Shown: positions 1-7,103 of the stretch, piece by piece
Numbering within the stretch: position 1 is the stretch's first letter
How the letters are laid out: every line of letters begins with the position of its first letter
Program-made: the position numbers and the translations under genes
Origin: RGIG6178 sp045118975
GTDB lineage: Bacteria; Bacillota_I; Bacilli_A; RFN20; DUOF01
Length of the DNA stretch: 14,430 nucleotides
Assembly: GCA_045118975.1 (NCBI GenBank)
Contig: JBGVCT010000012.1
Coordinates: 1 to 14,430, forward strand
Reading direction: 5' to 3'
The notes under the pieces: generated by a model
What the model was told of the DNA's origin: nothing
The model's input: only the letters and a program-made list of their open reading frames with translations
Databases searched by the model: none

Positions 1-157
1 CAATAAAAGATTACGTTCACTATTTTAACAATGATAGGCCTGCATATTCTTTAAAATATAAAACTCCAACTCAGTTTAAAACCAAATTGGAGTTAAATTG
101 TGCTTTTTTATAAATTGTCTACTTTTTCTTGACTAGTTCAATATTGGGCTATTTTTA

Positions 158-1705
158 TTATCTTTTTCTCCAAGTTCTTGGGCTAAATAACACAAGTACT
201 GGAAGCACTTCTAAACGTCCTACAATCATTGTAATAGATAGTAAGATTTTTGAAAAATTACTATACCCCACAAAACTTGAATATGGTCCAACCGCTCCAA
301 ATCCAGGTCCTATGTTTGAGAAACAAGATAGCGCTGCTGTGAAGTTAGCAGTAAAATCATGTTCCACATAATATGTACCTGCACCTTGTTCTGAAACTAC
401 TTCTACCATTGTTCCATTAATAGGATCAAATGAAAGAAGAAATATTACCACAATAAGTAAGAAGAAATAAATTGTTAAATAAGAAAATACATCATTAATT
501 ACACTTTCTTCAAGTGGCTTTCCTTCTATTTTACTTTTAGGAACATATCTAGGATTTATAAGTTTCCTCATATTTCTTAGTGTTCCTTTTATGCTTATTA
601 CTAATCTAGAAATCTTAAATCCTCCAGCAGTACTACCTGCCATAGCACCTGTAAACATTAATATAATAAGCACCATTTTAGCTGCCATAGGCCACAAATT
701 GTAATCAGTTGATGAGAATCCAGTTGTGGTAATAATTGAAGCAACTTGAAAATAACTATGCCTAAATGCTTCTTCTAAAGAATAGACTCTAAATAAATCT
801 TCTGCTCTAGTAATCAAACTAACAAAAATAATTACCGTTGCAGACACAAAAATTATTCCATATGTTTTTAATTCTTCACTCTTTAAAACTTCTTTTATTT
901 TTCCTAAGAAGATTAAATAATATAAACTGAAATTAATACCAAATAAAACTAGGAATGTGGCTATAACATATTGTGAATATGGAGATAATAGTTCCATGCT
1001 TCCAGCAATAAATCCAAATCCTCCAGTACCAGCAGAACCAAATGCAGTTAATAAACTAAAGAAGAAATGGTCTGATTCATATCCTGGAATTGGCCTAGCA
1101 AATAACAAGAAGATGACTTCCAAGATTGTCAAACCAAGGTATATAGAATACAAAATCCTTGTAGTAACTTTCATCTTTGTGACAAGCTTACCTACTTGTG
1201 GCCCAGTACTCTCTGCTTTTAAAAGATGAAGAGAAGAACCATCATCACTTTCAGGAATAAAAATAAGAACAAACACTAATATTCCCATACCACCAATCCA
1301 ATGGGTGAAACTTCTCCAAAATAAGGAGCTATGAGAAAGACGAGTAATATCTGTAATTATAGTTGCTCCAGTTGTAGTAAGACCAGATGCCGTTTCAAAA
1401 AACGCATTGATAAAGTTTGGTATATCCCCATTTATTACAAATGGTACTGCACCAAATAAGGCCATGATAAACCAAGTAAGCGCAACAAGAGCAAATCCTT
1501 CTTTTTGATATAATGAGTTTCTTTTTGGTTTTAGTAATTGCAACAAGAATCCACCAGCAATTAAACAAACAACAGGAATAAGAAACGCTAATACATAAAT
1601 AAGTGATTCTTTATAAATTAGAGAAACTATTAATGGAGCAATCATTAACACTCCCTCTAGAATCATTATTTTTCCTAATATTCTAAATAATTTTTTAAAA
1701 TTCAT
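158..1705 (-). CDS. trkH: TrkH-type potassium uptake channel subunit
   Basis: Membrane subunit of the Trk/Ktr potassium importer, passing K+ through a pore gated by the cytoplasmic NAD-binding subunit encoded just upstream. The 515-residue protein is full length for the family. Four pore-loop filters typical of the TrkH fold are visible: TTTGAT near residue 110, GTGGFG near 226, TTTGFS near 326 and NIGPGF near 464, each set between hydrophobic helices. The C-terminus (IVGRLEVLPVLVLFSPRTW) is the conserved TrkH ending. The ATG at 1705 follows GAGGTG by 6 nt. The start lies 13 nt after the trkA stop, so the RBS sits in the gap and the two genes are surely one transcript. No own promoter is seen. 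TrkH and the shorter TrkG/KtrB relatives are hard to separate by eye; length and the adjacent two-domain TrkA favour TrkH. Confidence 0.96.
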   Translation of the reverse strand: MNFKKLFRILGKIMILEGVLMIAPLIVSLIYKESLIYVLAFLIPVVCLIAGGFLLQLLKPKRNSLYQKEGFALVALTWFIMALFGAVPFVINGDIPNFINAFFETASGLTTTGATIITDITRLSHSSLFWRSFTHWIGGMGILVFVLIFIPESDDGSSLHLLKAESTGPQVGKLVTKMKVTTRILYSIYLGLTILEVIFLLFARPIPGYESDHFFFSLLTAFGSAGTGGFGFIAGSMELLSPYSQYVIATFLVLFGINFSLYYLIFLGKIKEVLKSEELKTYGIIFVSATVIIFVSLITRAEDLFRVYSLEEAFRHSYFQVASIITTTGFSSTDYNLWPMAAKMVLIILMFTGAMAGSTAGGFKISRLVISIKGTLRNMRKLINPRYVPKSKIEGKPLEESVINDVFSYLTIYFFLLIVVIFLLSFDPINGTMVEVVSEQGAGTYYVEHDFTANFTAALSCFSNIGPGFGAVGPYSSFVGYSNFSKILLSITMIVGRLEVLPVLVLFSPRTWRKR

Positions 1706-1718
1706 TTATAACACCTCA

Positions 1719-3074
1719 CTACTCAAATGCATCTGTAAGGTCTTCAAAATCTTTATGATTAGTAACAACAATTACTCCATCACCTAATTTAATAAAATCA
1801 TTACCATCAGGAATAATTACTTTGTTATCTCTTATAATACAAGCAATAAGTGTATTATCTGTCATATTTAAATCTTTTAAAGGTATGTCATAAATATTTG
1901 AATCTTTTTTAGCTATAAATTCTAATGCTTCTACATTATCATAAACAAGACGATACAAAGTAATAACATTACTTCCTCTTCTATTAGATAAAGCTCTTAC
2001 ATAACTAATAATTTTAGTTGCTACTGCATTTTTAGGAGATACAGTATTTATAATATCAAGATTACCCACAATTCCTAGTAATCCTGGTCTTTTAACTTTA
2101 GCAATAACTTTTTTAACCTTTAACTTTTTAGCATACATAGATACTATAATATTTTCTTCATCTACATCTGTTAAAGATACAAAAGCATCCATAGATTCTA
2201 TACCCTCTTCTAATAAAACATCATGATCAGTTCCATCCCCATGTATAACACTTGTTTTAGGTAATAATTCAGCCATTTCTTCAGCAATATCTTTTTCTCT
2301 AACAATAATTTTTACATCACGCTTTTTATTAGAAATCTCATTACCTAAATAGTATGATGTTTTATTACCATCTACTATCATAATATTTTTAAGTGGCACT
2401 TTAATTAGATTAAGTTCAGAAATAAAACTATTTAAAGAACTAGTATCTGCAGTAACGTTAATTTTATCTCCCTCTTCAATTACAAACTTACCTGAAGGGA
2501 TAATAACTTCTTCTCCTCTTTGTACAGCACAAATAAGTACCTTAGTCTCTAATTTTTTACGTATAGAAATAAGACTTTCTCCAATAAGAGGGCTACCTGC
2601 TTCAACAAGAATTTCTACTAAAGTAACTTTCCCACCAGCAAATCTTTCTATCTTACTAACAGAGGGAAGGTTAATCATATTCGCTATCTCAATTGCAGTT
2701 TCATGCTCTGGATTAACTATCATATCAATTCCTAATTCGTCTTTTAATATTGCTCTTTGCTTATAATAATAAGGACTTCTTACTCTAGCAATAGTATGCT
2801 TAGCACCAATTTTTTCTGCAACTAAACACGCCAAGATATTAATTTCATCACTTGTTGTAGTAGCAATAACTAAATCTGCATTTTTTACATTTGCTTCTTG
2901 TAATATGTCTAGACTAGCACCATTACCAGCAACTCCTGATACATCAAATTTTTCTATTAACTTAGCTAATTTTTCTTTATCCTCATCAATAATTGTAATT
3001 GTATGTTTTTCTTTTACAAGTTCTTCTAATATTGTTCTACCAATACTTCCACAACCAATAAGTATTATTCTCAT
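1719..3074 (-). CDS. trkA: TrkA, NAD-binding regulatory subunit of Trk potassium uptake
   Basis: Peripheral cytoplasmic protein that gates TrkH in response to bound nucleotide. It is a 451-residue tandem protein: a first Rossmann (RCK-N) domain with GCGSIG at residues 7-12 and acidic D30 at the end of strand 2, a first RCK-C domain about 140-225, then a second Rossmann domain from about 230 with a degenerate nucleotide loop (GNKTSYYLG) and HGDGTD, and a second RCK-C domain to the end. I start it at the ATG at 3074. An in-frame GTG at 3083 is possible, but it lies inside the ribosome-binding site GAGGTGATATTG and gives an unnatural MILM start. It is the first gene of a trkA-trkH operon, 13 nt before trkH. 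The stop is TAG. Confidence 0.96.
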   Translation of the reverse strand: MRIILIGCGSIGRTILEELVKEKHTITIIDEDKEKLAKLIEKFDVSGVAGNGASLDILQEANVKNADLVIATTTSDEINILACLVAEKIGAKHTIARVRSPYYYKQRAILKDELGIDMIVNPEHETAIEIANMINLPSVSKIERFAGGKVTLVEILVEAGSPLIGESLISIRKKLETKVLICAVQRGEEVIIPSGKFVIEEGDKINVTADTSSLNSFISELNLIKVPLKNIMIVDGNKTSYYLGNEISNKKRDVKIIVREKDIAEEMAELLPKTSVIHGDGTDHDVLLEEGIESMDAFVSLTDVDEENIIVSMYAKKLKVKKVIAKVKRPGLLGIVGNLDIINTVSPKNAVATKIISYVRALSNRRGSNVITLYRLVYDNVEALEFIAKKDSNIYDIPLKDLNMTDNTLIACIIRDNKVIIPDGNDFIKLGDGVIVVTNHKDFEDLTDAFE

Positions 3075-3079
3075 CAATA

Positions 3080-3103
3080 TCACCTCAATACCACATTATT
3101 ATA
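3080..3103 (-). promoter_or_regulatory. trkA -10 box and ribosome-binding site
   Basis: On the minus strand a perfect TATAAT (3098-3103) is preceded directly by TG and followed about 12 nt later by GAGGTGA (3080-3086). No good -35 is visible, because the expected position falls inside the hairpin at 3113-3138. Transcription would begin near 3090, giving a very short leader. Inferred from sequence only. Confidence 0.5.
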
Positions 3104-3112
3104 CAATATATT

Positions 3113-3138
3113 AAAAAAAAGGAATATACTTCCTTTTT
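3113..3138 (-). terminator. Second terminator-like hairpin just upstream of trkA
   Basis: On the minus strand AAAAAGGAA (3130-3138), loop GTATA, TTCCTTTTT (3116-3124), followed by a run of T. It can act as a back-up terminator for the gene at 3196. It also covers the -35 region of the trkA promoter, so the symmetric AAGGAA-N5-TTCCTT could instead be an operator. Confidence 0.55.
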
Positions 3139-3151
3139 AATAAAATTAAAG

Positions 3152-3184
3152 TAAAAAAAAAGAAATAGAATTATCTATTTCTTT
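3152..3184 (-). terminator. Rho-independent terminator of the gene at 3196
   Basis: Minus strand: stem AAAGAAATAG / CTATTTCTTT (3175-3184 with 3159-3168), six-base loop, then an unbroken T run. It lies 12 nt past the stop codon at 3196. Confidence 0.85.
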
Positions 3185-3195
3185 AGGACTTTGGA

Positions 3196-3423
3196 TTAGT
3201 CTTTCTTGTATCCAATATTCTTAGCCTTGTTAGGATCGAATGTTAAGTTGCAAACTGCTCCTACAACACCATAGATTCCAAAAGTTACAAGTGGTGCCCA
3301 GAAATAAGTGAAAGTTCTTGAACTCCATCCACTAGGTTTTAAGCTAGTATGGTTGATAATGAAACTACCAAGAGGTCCAAGGAACCAAATTAATAGTCCA
3401 CGAACTAATTTTGTGCTATCCAT
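3196..3423 (-). CDS. Small two-helix membrane protein, unknown function
   Basis: A 75-residue protein I do not recognise. A short basic N-terminus (MDSTKLVRG) leads into a hydrophobic stretch (about residues 8-25, LLIWFLGPLGSFII). A polar turn with SLKPSGWSSRT follows, then a second hydrophobic stretch (about 38-60, FWAPLVTFGIYGVVGAV) and a charged tail (NKAKNIGYKKD). This predicts a two-pass inner-membrane miniprotein. The ATG at 3423 has AGGA about 8 nt upstream. It has its own promoter and a strong terminator, so it is a single-gene unit between ndk and trkA. The compact, regular gene structure supports a real gene despite its size. No function can be inferred. Confidence 0.75.
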   Translation of the reverse strand: MDSTKLVRGLLIWFLGPLGSFIINHTSLKPSGWSSRTFTYFWAPLVTFGIYGVVGAVCNLTFDPNKAKNIGYKKD

Positions 3424-3448
3424 TTATATGTCCTACTTTTATATCTCA

Positions 3449-3477
3449 ATGATATATTTTTTTTAATTGTAAAGCAA
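3449..3477 (-). promoter_or_regulatory. Candidate promoter of the small membrane protein gene
   Basis: Minus strand TTGCTT (3472-3477), 17-bp spacer, TATCAT (3449-3454; five of six to consensus). The predicted start near 3442 leaves a leader of about 19 nt carrying the AGGA site. Confidence 0.45.
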
Positions 3478-3502
3478 TAAATTTGCCCCCTTTTAGAATT
3501 AA

Positions 3503-3542
3503 TTGTCATATTTTGACAAAATAAATCGAAAACTTTAATAAT
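3503..3542 (+). promoter_or_regulatory. Palindrome with a consensus-like plus-strand promoter
   Basis: The inverted repeat TTGTCA-N5-TGACAA occupies 3503-3519. Its right arm contains a perfect plus-strand TTGACA (3513-3518), followed 18 bp later by AATAAT (3537-3542). Transcription would run into the ndk terminator hairpin, which also ends in T-rich sequence on the + strand, giving only a very short RNA or an ndk antisense RNA. It could equally be an operator for the minus-strand gene at 3196. Confidence 0.3.
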
Positions 3543-3550
3543 ATCGTTAA

Positions 3551-3588
3551 TAAAAAAGGGTACTTTTTCTACACAAGTACCCTTTTAT
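3551..3588 (-). terminator. ndk terminator, potentially bidirectional
   Basis: An 11-bp stem AAAAGGGTACT / AGTACCCTTTT (3554-3564 with 3576-3586) abuts the ndk stop codon at 3590. T-rich tails on both strands mean it can stop transcription in either direction. Confidence 0.88.
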
Positions 3589-3589
3589 T

Positions 3590-4033
3590 TTATCTTTTTA
3601 AGCTTTCTAAACTTCTTGCTTTTAAAGCATTGAAGATAGCCACTTCATTTTCTACAGATGCTGGACAATCTGAACCATGAACTACATTCTCTGTCATTCT
3701 AGGTGCTTCTCCTAACATTTGAGGAACTTTAGCTCTTATTTCTTTAATAGCAGCTCTCATTCTAGTAATAGCATCTTCTCCATATACTACCATACCAAAT
3801 GCCTTATCAGAAGTTATATAATTTTCTAATTCCTTATAAAAACCTTTAGCATTTTCATAACTACCTCTGAAGTGTTCAGCATAGTGTTTTTGTGCATCTT
3901 CAACTTCATATTTAATGAAAGCACTATCTTTAATTTCTAATTCTAAACTTTCAATTACTTCCTTTACATAACTAATTACTTCATCATAATTAGCAAAGTG
4001 TGGTTTAATCATAATATAAGTTGTTTCCTTCAT
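3590..4033 (-). CDS. ndk: Nucleoside diphosphate kinase, divergent form
   Basis: Transfers the terminal phosphate from ATP to other (d)NDPs through a phosphohistidine; cytoplasmic. The 147-residue protein has the family's usual size. Seen: the N-terminal strand TYIMIKP with K10, HYAEH at 50-54 (Y51), and the active-site block NVVHGSD with catalytic H119. The segment just before the active site is atypical: the usual G-T-[IL]-R-G-D loop is replaced by LGEAPRMTE. A divergent but probably active enzyme is the best reading. The ATG at 4033 follows AAGGAG by 8 nt. The longer in-frame start at 4087 adds 18 residues that match nothing in NDK and would place the RBS inside the coding sequence. It is a single-gene unit with its own promoter and terminator. 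Confidence 0.92.
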   Translation of the reverse strand: MKETTYIMIKPHFANYDEVISYVKEVIESLELEIKDSAFIKYEVEDAQKHYAEHFRGSYENAKGFYKELENYITSDKAFGMVVYGEDAITRMRAAIKEIRAKVPQMLGEAPRMTENVVHGSDCPASVENEVAIFNALKARSLESLKR

Positions 4034-4063
4034 TGTTATTTCTCCTTTTTCATTTCTTTCAAC

Positions 4064-4092
4064 ATTGTAAAAGATATAGCCAAACAAATCAA
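4064..4092 (-). promoter_or_regulatory. ndk promoter
   Basis: Minus strand TTGATT (4087-4092), 17-bp spacer, TACAAT (4064-4069; five of six). The start would be near 4057, giving a 24-nt leader that holds the AAGGAG site at 4041-4046. This also argues against the longer ndk start. Confidence 0.55.
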
Positions 4093-4162
4093 CAATTTTT
4101 GTATAAGCAATTAAATCTTAAATATTTATCATTTTCAAAATGCATCACTTTCAATTTATCTT

Positions 4163-4186
4163 AAAAATATTTAGATAAATGTCTAA
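4163..4186 (-). terminator. Weak terminator after the membrane-anchored protein gene
   Basis: Minus strand TTAGA / TCTAA (4182-4186 with 4171-4175), then ATATTTTT. The stem is only five A/T-rich pairs, so efficiency is doubtful. Confidence 0.35.
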
Positions 4187-4203
4187 TTGTTTTTATTTTT
4201 GCA

Positions 4204-4785
4204 TTATTTAAAATTATCTTTTAATGGTTCACTAGGGTTCCATTCAATTATTTTAATATTAACAACATCTATTTTTTCCCATTCTTGATAATAAGTCCCT
4301 GTATCTTCATCAGTATACATAATATAAGGTTTAGAGTCTTCTAGGGTATACTCTTTATTACCCATATAATATTCAGGAGCATCAGGTACTTGAATATATA
4401 ATGATGGTTCATTTTCTGAATCAATATAATAGCGACCATAATCGTCATTATTTTTAAAAGAACATGTCCAATCTCTTGAATTACCGCCTTCTAAACTAAA
4501 TGAATATCCATCATAATCACAAATAATTGTATCTGTAATAGTAAGTTGTTCCCCCTTATACTCATATACCAATTCAAAAGCAAACTCACCATGTTCTACA
4601 TTTGGCTTTGCAGGAGTAATAAGCATATTGAACACTACAATAGCCACAAACAATAAAAATGGCAATAAAGAGATTGCTATAAGACCAACAACTAAAATTA
4701 TTAACACCTTTATTATTATTTTTATAATTTTCTTTGAAGATCCCTTTGTTTCACTAACAACTTCTTCCTTACTTTCCTCACTCAT
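4204..4785 (-). CDS. Membrane-anchored extracytoplasmic protein, unknown function
   Basis: A 193-residue protein I do not recognise. An acidic and then lysine-rich N-terminus (MSEESKEEVVSETKGSSKK) is followed by a long hydrophobic segment at about 20-57, enough for one long or two short membrane helices. The remaining 135 or so residues are polar, rich in Tyr, Glu and Asp, and look like a beta-rich extracytoplasmic domain (VYEYKGEQLTITDTIICDYD, then WTCSFKNNDDYGRYYID). The cysteines in IICDY and WTCSF could form a disulphide. The ATG at 4785 has GAGGG about 8 nt upstream. It is flanked by its own spacers and probably transcribed alone. Membrane-tethered sensor or surface protein is as far as the sequence allows. 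Confidence 0.75.
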   Translation of the reverse strand: MSEESKEEVVSETKGSSKKIIKIIIKVLIILVVGLIAISLLPFLLFVAIVVFNMLITPAKPNVEHGEFAFELVYEYKGEQLTITDTIICDYDGYSFSLEGGNSRDWTCSFKNNDDYGRYYIDSENEPSLYIQVPDAPEYYMGNKEYTLEDSKPYIMYTDEDTGTYYQEWEKIDVVNIKIIEWNPSEPLKDNFK

Positions 4786-4831
4786 ATTTCATCCCTCTAA
4801 TCATTTCAAACAAAATAACTTCTATATATTT

Positions 4832-5030
4832 TTAATAATAATCATTTTCATAAGAGGAATATTCAAATTCCTCACTCATTCCTACTCCTCCAAAACCCGA
4901 TGTTGAATAAATTAAAGAATCAAGTATTGATTTAAAAAATCCTTTTACACCTTTATAGTCATCATTTTTACCAGTTTAGGAGAATATTATCCAATAATTC
5001 AATTTGCGCTGTTGCTTGTATTAAAATCAC
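4832..5030 (-). pseudogene. Possible decayed gene remnant between 4204 and 5031 genes
   Basis: Two short coding-like stretches lie end to end on the minus strand. The first begins with GTG right after the stop of the 5031 gene and reads QATAQIELLDNILLNW before TAA (4968-4970). In another frame an open stretch (4832-4974, no start codon of its own) reads TGKNDDYKGVKGFF, continues through a helix-like part, and ends EEFEYSSYENDYY-stop. A frameshift would join them into a C-terminal tail of about 60 residues. A 7-bp inverted repeat (4854-4873) lies inside. AT-rich DNA yields such stretches by chance, so this is weak. Confidence 0.25.
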
Positions 5031-5765
5031 TTACTTTTGTAAAAGGATTTTGGTATCAAAATAGTCAAAAAACTTTTCAAGCAATATCATAATTTGAGTT
5101 ATTTCCTCTTTTGAAATTTCTTCATTCACATTATTATAATCATCAAAATAATCCCAAACTTCCCAATAAAAATTAGAATGCTCTTCTATATAATAACGAT
5201 TAGAAGGAAAAGCATTACTAACCATATCATCTATCATAGAGTTAATAGATTCAAGTAAGTATTCTTGTCTTTTACTAGGAACCCATTTTGTTAAACTTAA
5301 ACCATCATAATTAGCTTTAATATTTAAAAATAGTCCCTTCAAAATATCAATAAAATCTAAATCTTTTAAAGACATTTCTTCATTAACAAAAAACGCTTGT
5401 TTTTTATCCTTTGTATTTTGATAATACACGGTTGTTTTATACTTCTCATCCATGAATTTCTTAATTGAACTTCTCTTTAATTCAATATTTTTAGCCTCAC
5501 TAATATAATCAAAATCACTTTTTAATTCCTTAATAAAAGGAATTGTATAAGGAAGGCCTACTATTTGCCCATCAAATTCTTTTGTATTTAAAATAATATT
5601 CTCTCTATCACAAGCCTCTTTAACAATGTTATAAATCTCAAAAAGTTCTACAGAGTTACACTTTCTTAATAATTCAGCTCCTAAAATTTGACTAATAGAT
5701 GTTTCTTCTCCAACCTCTAGTTTTCTTATTTCATTCATTATATATTCAATTAACTCTTCTTTCAT
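5031..5765 (-). CDS. Hypothetical cytoplasmic protein
   Basis: A 244-residue soluble protein with no membrane segment or signal peptide; I recognise no family. The N-terminal part (about 1-65) looks all-helical and contains IGQ-like helix turns and a short motif KEACDRENIIL. The middle (about 100-150) has an alternating pattern ending in KDLDFIDILKGLF. The C-terminal third is rich in Tyr, Trp, Asp and Glu (NFYWEVWDYFDDYNN). The strong acidic/aromatic character resembles many small accessory or immunity-like proteins, but no diagnostic motif supports that. The ATG at 5765 has AAGGG about 9 nt upstream. It is a single-gene unit with a promoter at 5797-5826. The stop is TAA, followed without a clear terminator by the decayed spacer. 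Confidence 0.75.
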   Translation of the reverse strand: MKEELIEYIMNEIRKLEVGEETSISQILGAELLRKCNSVELFEIYNIVKEACDRENIILNTKEFDGQIVGLPYTIPFIKELKSDFDYISEAKNIELKRSSIKKFMDEKYKTTVYYQNTKDKKQAFFVNEEMSLKDLDFIDILKGLFLNIKANYDGLSLTKWVPSKRQEYLLESINSMIDDMVSNAFPSNRYYIEEHSNFYWEVWDYFDDYNNVNEEISKEEITQIMILLEKFFDYFDTKILLQK

Positions 5766-5796
5766 GTACTAATACCCTTCCTTAACAGATACAAAA

Positions 5797-5826
5797 ATTA
5801 TATCAAAAAAGATGCAATGCCAGCAA
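5797..5826 (-). promoter_or_regulatory. Promoter of the 5031 gene
   Basis: Minus strand TTGCTG (5821-5826), 18-bp spacer, perfect TATAAT (5797-5802). The start would be near 5790, giving a leader of about 25 nt containing AAGGG. The rest of 5827-5908 holds nothing I can identify. Confidence 0.55.
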
Positions 5827-5908
5827 ATGTTGCATATAAATACAGCCTATATTTGTACTATAAATACTAATTTATCATGCTTTGACAATTATAAACATTA
5901 ATTCAAGC

Positions 5909-5939
5909 AAAAAAACGAACACCTAGATAAAGTGTTCGT
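5909..5939 (-). terminator. Terminator of repeat locus A (end of MBL hydrolase unit)
   Basis: Minus strand ACGAACAC / GTGTTCGT (5932-5939 with 5915-5922), nine-base loop, then seven T. It is the transcription end for the MBL gene at 6118, leaving a 3' untranslated tail of about 200 nt that contains the whole repeat. The stem and its flank recur at locus B. Confidence 0.85.
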
Positions 5940-6096
5940 ATTCGACTCATTTGGTTGTGCCTACACTTTTTGAATCCCTGTCCAAGAATGACTATTTTTC
6001 TTTAGTATCCTTACCTTTGTAACCGTTAACTCAGTAGCATCCCTACTAAAGTAATCGTTAAATGGTAACACCTCTCCATTTTGATTGGCATGTTAT
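5940..6096. repeat. Modular intergenic repeat, locus A
   Basis: On the + strand the linker (5940-6002) comes first, then a tandem of the 31-bp unit: TAGTATCC at 6003, TAACCGTTA at 6020, TAGCATCC at 6035, TAATCGTTA at 6052 and TAACACC at 6066, with a degenerate remainder to 6096. Box-to-box distances are 17 and 14-15 bp. The linker stretch 5948-5974 is identical over 27 bp to 10954-10980 (locus F), and 5932-5956 is identical over 25 bp to 12166-12190 (locus B). It occupies the 3' tail of the MBL hydrolase gene. Confidence 0.8.
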
Positions 6097-6117
6097 AAAT
6101 AATCGCTGAACATTTAA

Positions 6118-6906
6118 TTATAATTCAATAATATCCAAATCTTCTGGGACTGATATTTCCTTATCGCATATTTTCATTGCAACTTTTAAATAATCTTCAC
6201 TAGCTCCATTGTAATCTTCTCTATGCCATAATATTAATTTTTGCGGATTCAATATATTAGCTATGTCACAAGACTCTTCTACGGTCTTATGTTTCCTTAG
6301 CGGCACACTATTTTTTTCCCTATCTTTTTCTAAACAAAACGCTTCTAGGCATACACATTTTTGATCTTTAAATTTATTAAAATAGCATTCATCAAGTGGC
6401 ACATCCCCAGCAAACACAAATTGTTCATCCTCAATATAAAAAGCCATTTGTGGCATTTCATTATTTTTAGTATCAAAAAACTCAAAATTCATTCCTATAA
6501 TTTGTTCCTTCTGTCCATCTTTGATTTCCTTTAAGAATAGTTTTTCATTTATTACTCTATTCCAATTTTTTTCTCCTAAGGTGATTAGAGAAATTGTTTT
6601 AACAGCCTCTAAACATTCCTTGCTTCCATACAAAGTAAATGATTCTGTTCTTACTTTTTTCATATATCCTTGGATAACTGTTCTTACTATCCATATCATT
6701 CCAAGTAAATGATCAGTGTGATTGTGTGTTATAAAAGCATTTTTTAATTTATTAACATCTAGCCCTATGTCTCTAATCTGTTTTAGAATCTGCTTTCCGC
6801 CACCCGCATCAACAAGAATTTGTTCATCATTATTTTCTAAAATAAAACAAGTATTATAGCCATCAATGATTGTCGCATGACCTGTTCCTAAAACATATAA
6901 TTTCAT
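6118..6906 (-). CDS. RNase Z-like metallo-beta-lactamase-fold hydrolase
   Basis: A 262-residue, two-metal hydrolase of the metallo-beta-lactamase superfamily, cytoplasmic. Seen: an N-terminal MKLYVLGTGHA strand-loop, the metal motif THNHTDH with H61, H63, D65 and H66, a second-sphere GDVP with D168, H206 in the KHKTVEES segment and the terminal ligand H228 in LILWHRED. The order and the HxT-E helix resemble the RNase Z/ElaC branch. True RNase Z is longer and carries an exosite insertion that I do not see, so a phosphodiesterase or arylsulfatase-like role is as likely. The ATG at 6906 follows GGTGAT by 6-8 nt. It is a single-gene unit with a promoter block copied at the SGNH esterase gene and with repeat locus A in its 3' tail. 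Confidence 0.85.
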   Translation of the reverse strand: MKLYVLGTGHATIIDGYNTCFILENNDEQILVDAGGGKQILKQIRDIGLDVNKLKNAFITHNHTDHLLGMIWIVRTVIQGYMKKVRTESFTLYGSKECLEAVKTISLITLGEKNWNRVINEKLFLKEIKDGQKEQIIGMNFEFFDTKNNEMPQMAFYIEDEQFVFAGDVPLDECYFNKFKDQKCVCLEAFCLEKDREKNSVPLRKHKTVEESCDIANILNPQKLILWHREDYNGASEDYLKVAMKICDKEISVPEDLDIIEL

Positions 6907-6938
6907 ATTTTTATCACCATTCTCATTATACTATATTT
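6901..6938 (-). promoter_or_regulatory. Promoter/RBS block shared with the SGNH esterase gene
   Basis: Minus strand ATAGTATAATGA with perfect TATAAT (6925-6930), then GGTGAT, then ATG. This 38-bp stretch matches 10854-10891 at 37 positions, although the genes behind the two copies are unrelated. No clear -35; TTGATG lies 19 bp upstream of the -10. Confidence 0.65.
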
Positions 6939-6961
6939 TCATTAACAAACATCAAATTAAT

Positions 6962-6991
6962 AAAAAAAGTTGAACACTATTGTATCCAACT
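6962..6991 (-). terminator. Terminator of repeat locus D
   Basis: Minus strand AGTTGGATAC / GTGTTCAACT (6982-6991 with 6968-6977), loop of four, then seven T. All 30 bp are identical to 10915-10944. Confidence 0.85.
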
Positions 6992-7066
6992 ATTTCTGTA
7001 CACTTGGCTAAGTAATACCATTTTGCGACCATTTGAAAATCACTAAAAAGTAATCGTTATTAGAGT
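6992..7066. repeat. Modular intergenic repeat, locus D (degenerate)
   Basis: It lies between two terminators. The linker is strongly diverged (TACACTTGG, TTTGAAAATCACT). One clear TAATCGTTA box starts at 7051; the TAGCACCC box is lost. Membership in the family rests on position, the terminator shared with locus F and this box. Confidence 0.5.
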
Positions 7067-7097
7067 AAAAAAAGACCCATTAGTTTACTAACGAGTC
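7067..7097 (-). terminator. Terminator of the alpha/beta hydrolase gene
   Basis: Minus strand GACTCGTTAGT / ACTAATGGGTC (7087-7097 with 7074-7084), 11 pairs including two G-U, loop of two, then seven T. The G-U pairs make it fold on the minus strand only. It lies 7 nt past the stop at 7104. Confidence 0.85.
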
Positions 7098-7103
7098 ATA
7101 CAC

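Noticed and set aside
62..109. Strong terminator of trkH
   Set aside because: An 8-bp inverted repeat (62-69 with 87-94) followed on the minus strand by TTTATATTTT is present, but the 17-base loop and A/T-rich stem make it too weak to list as a confident feature; it remains the only candidate.
957..1229. Plus-strand ORF inside trkH
   Set aside because: Antisense shadow of a conserved membrane protein, with no RBS or recognisable motif.
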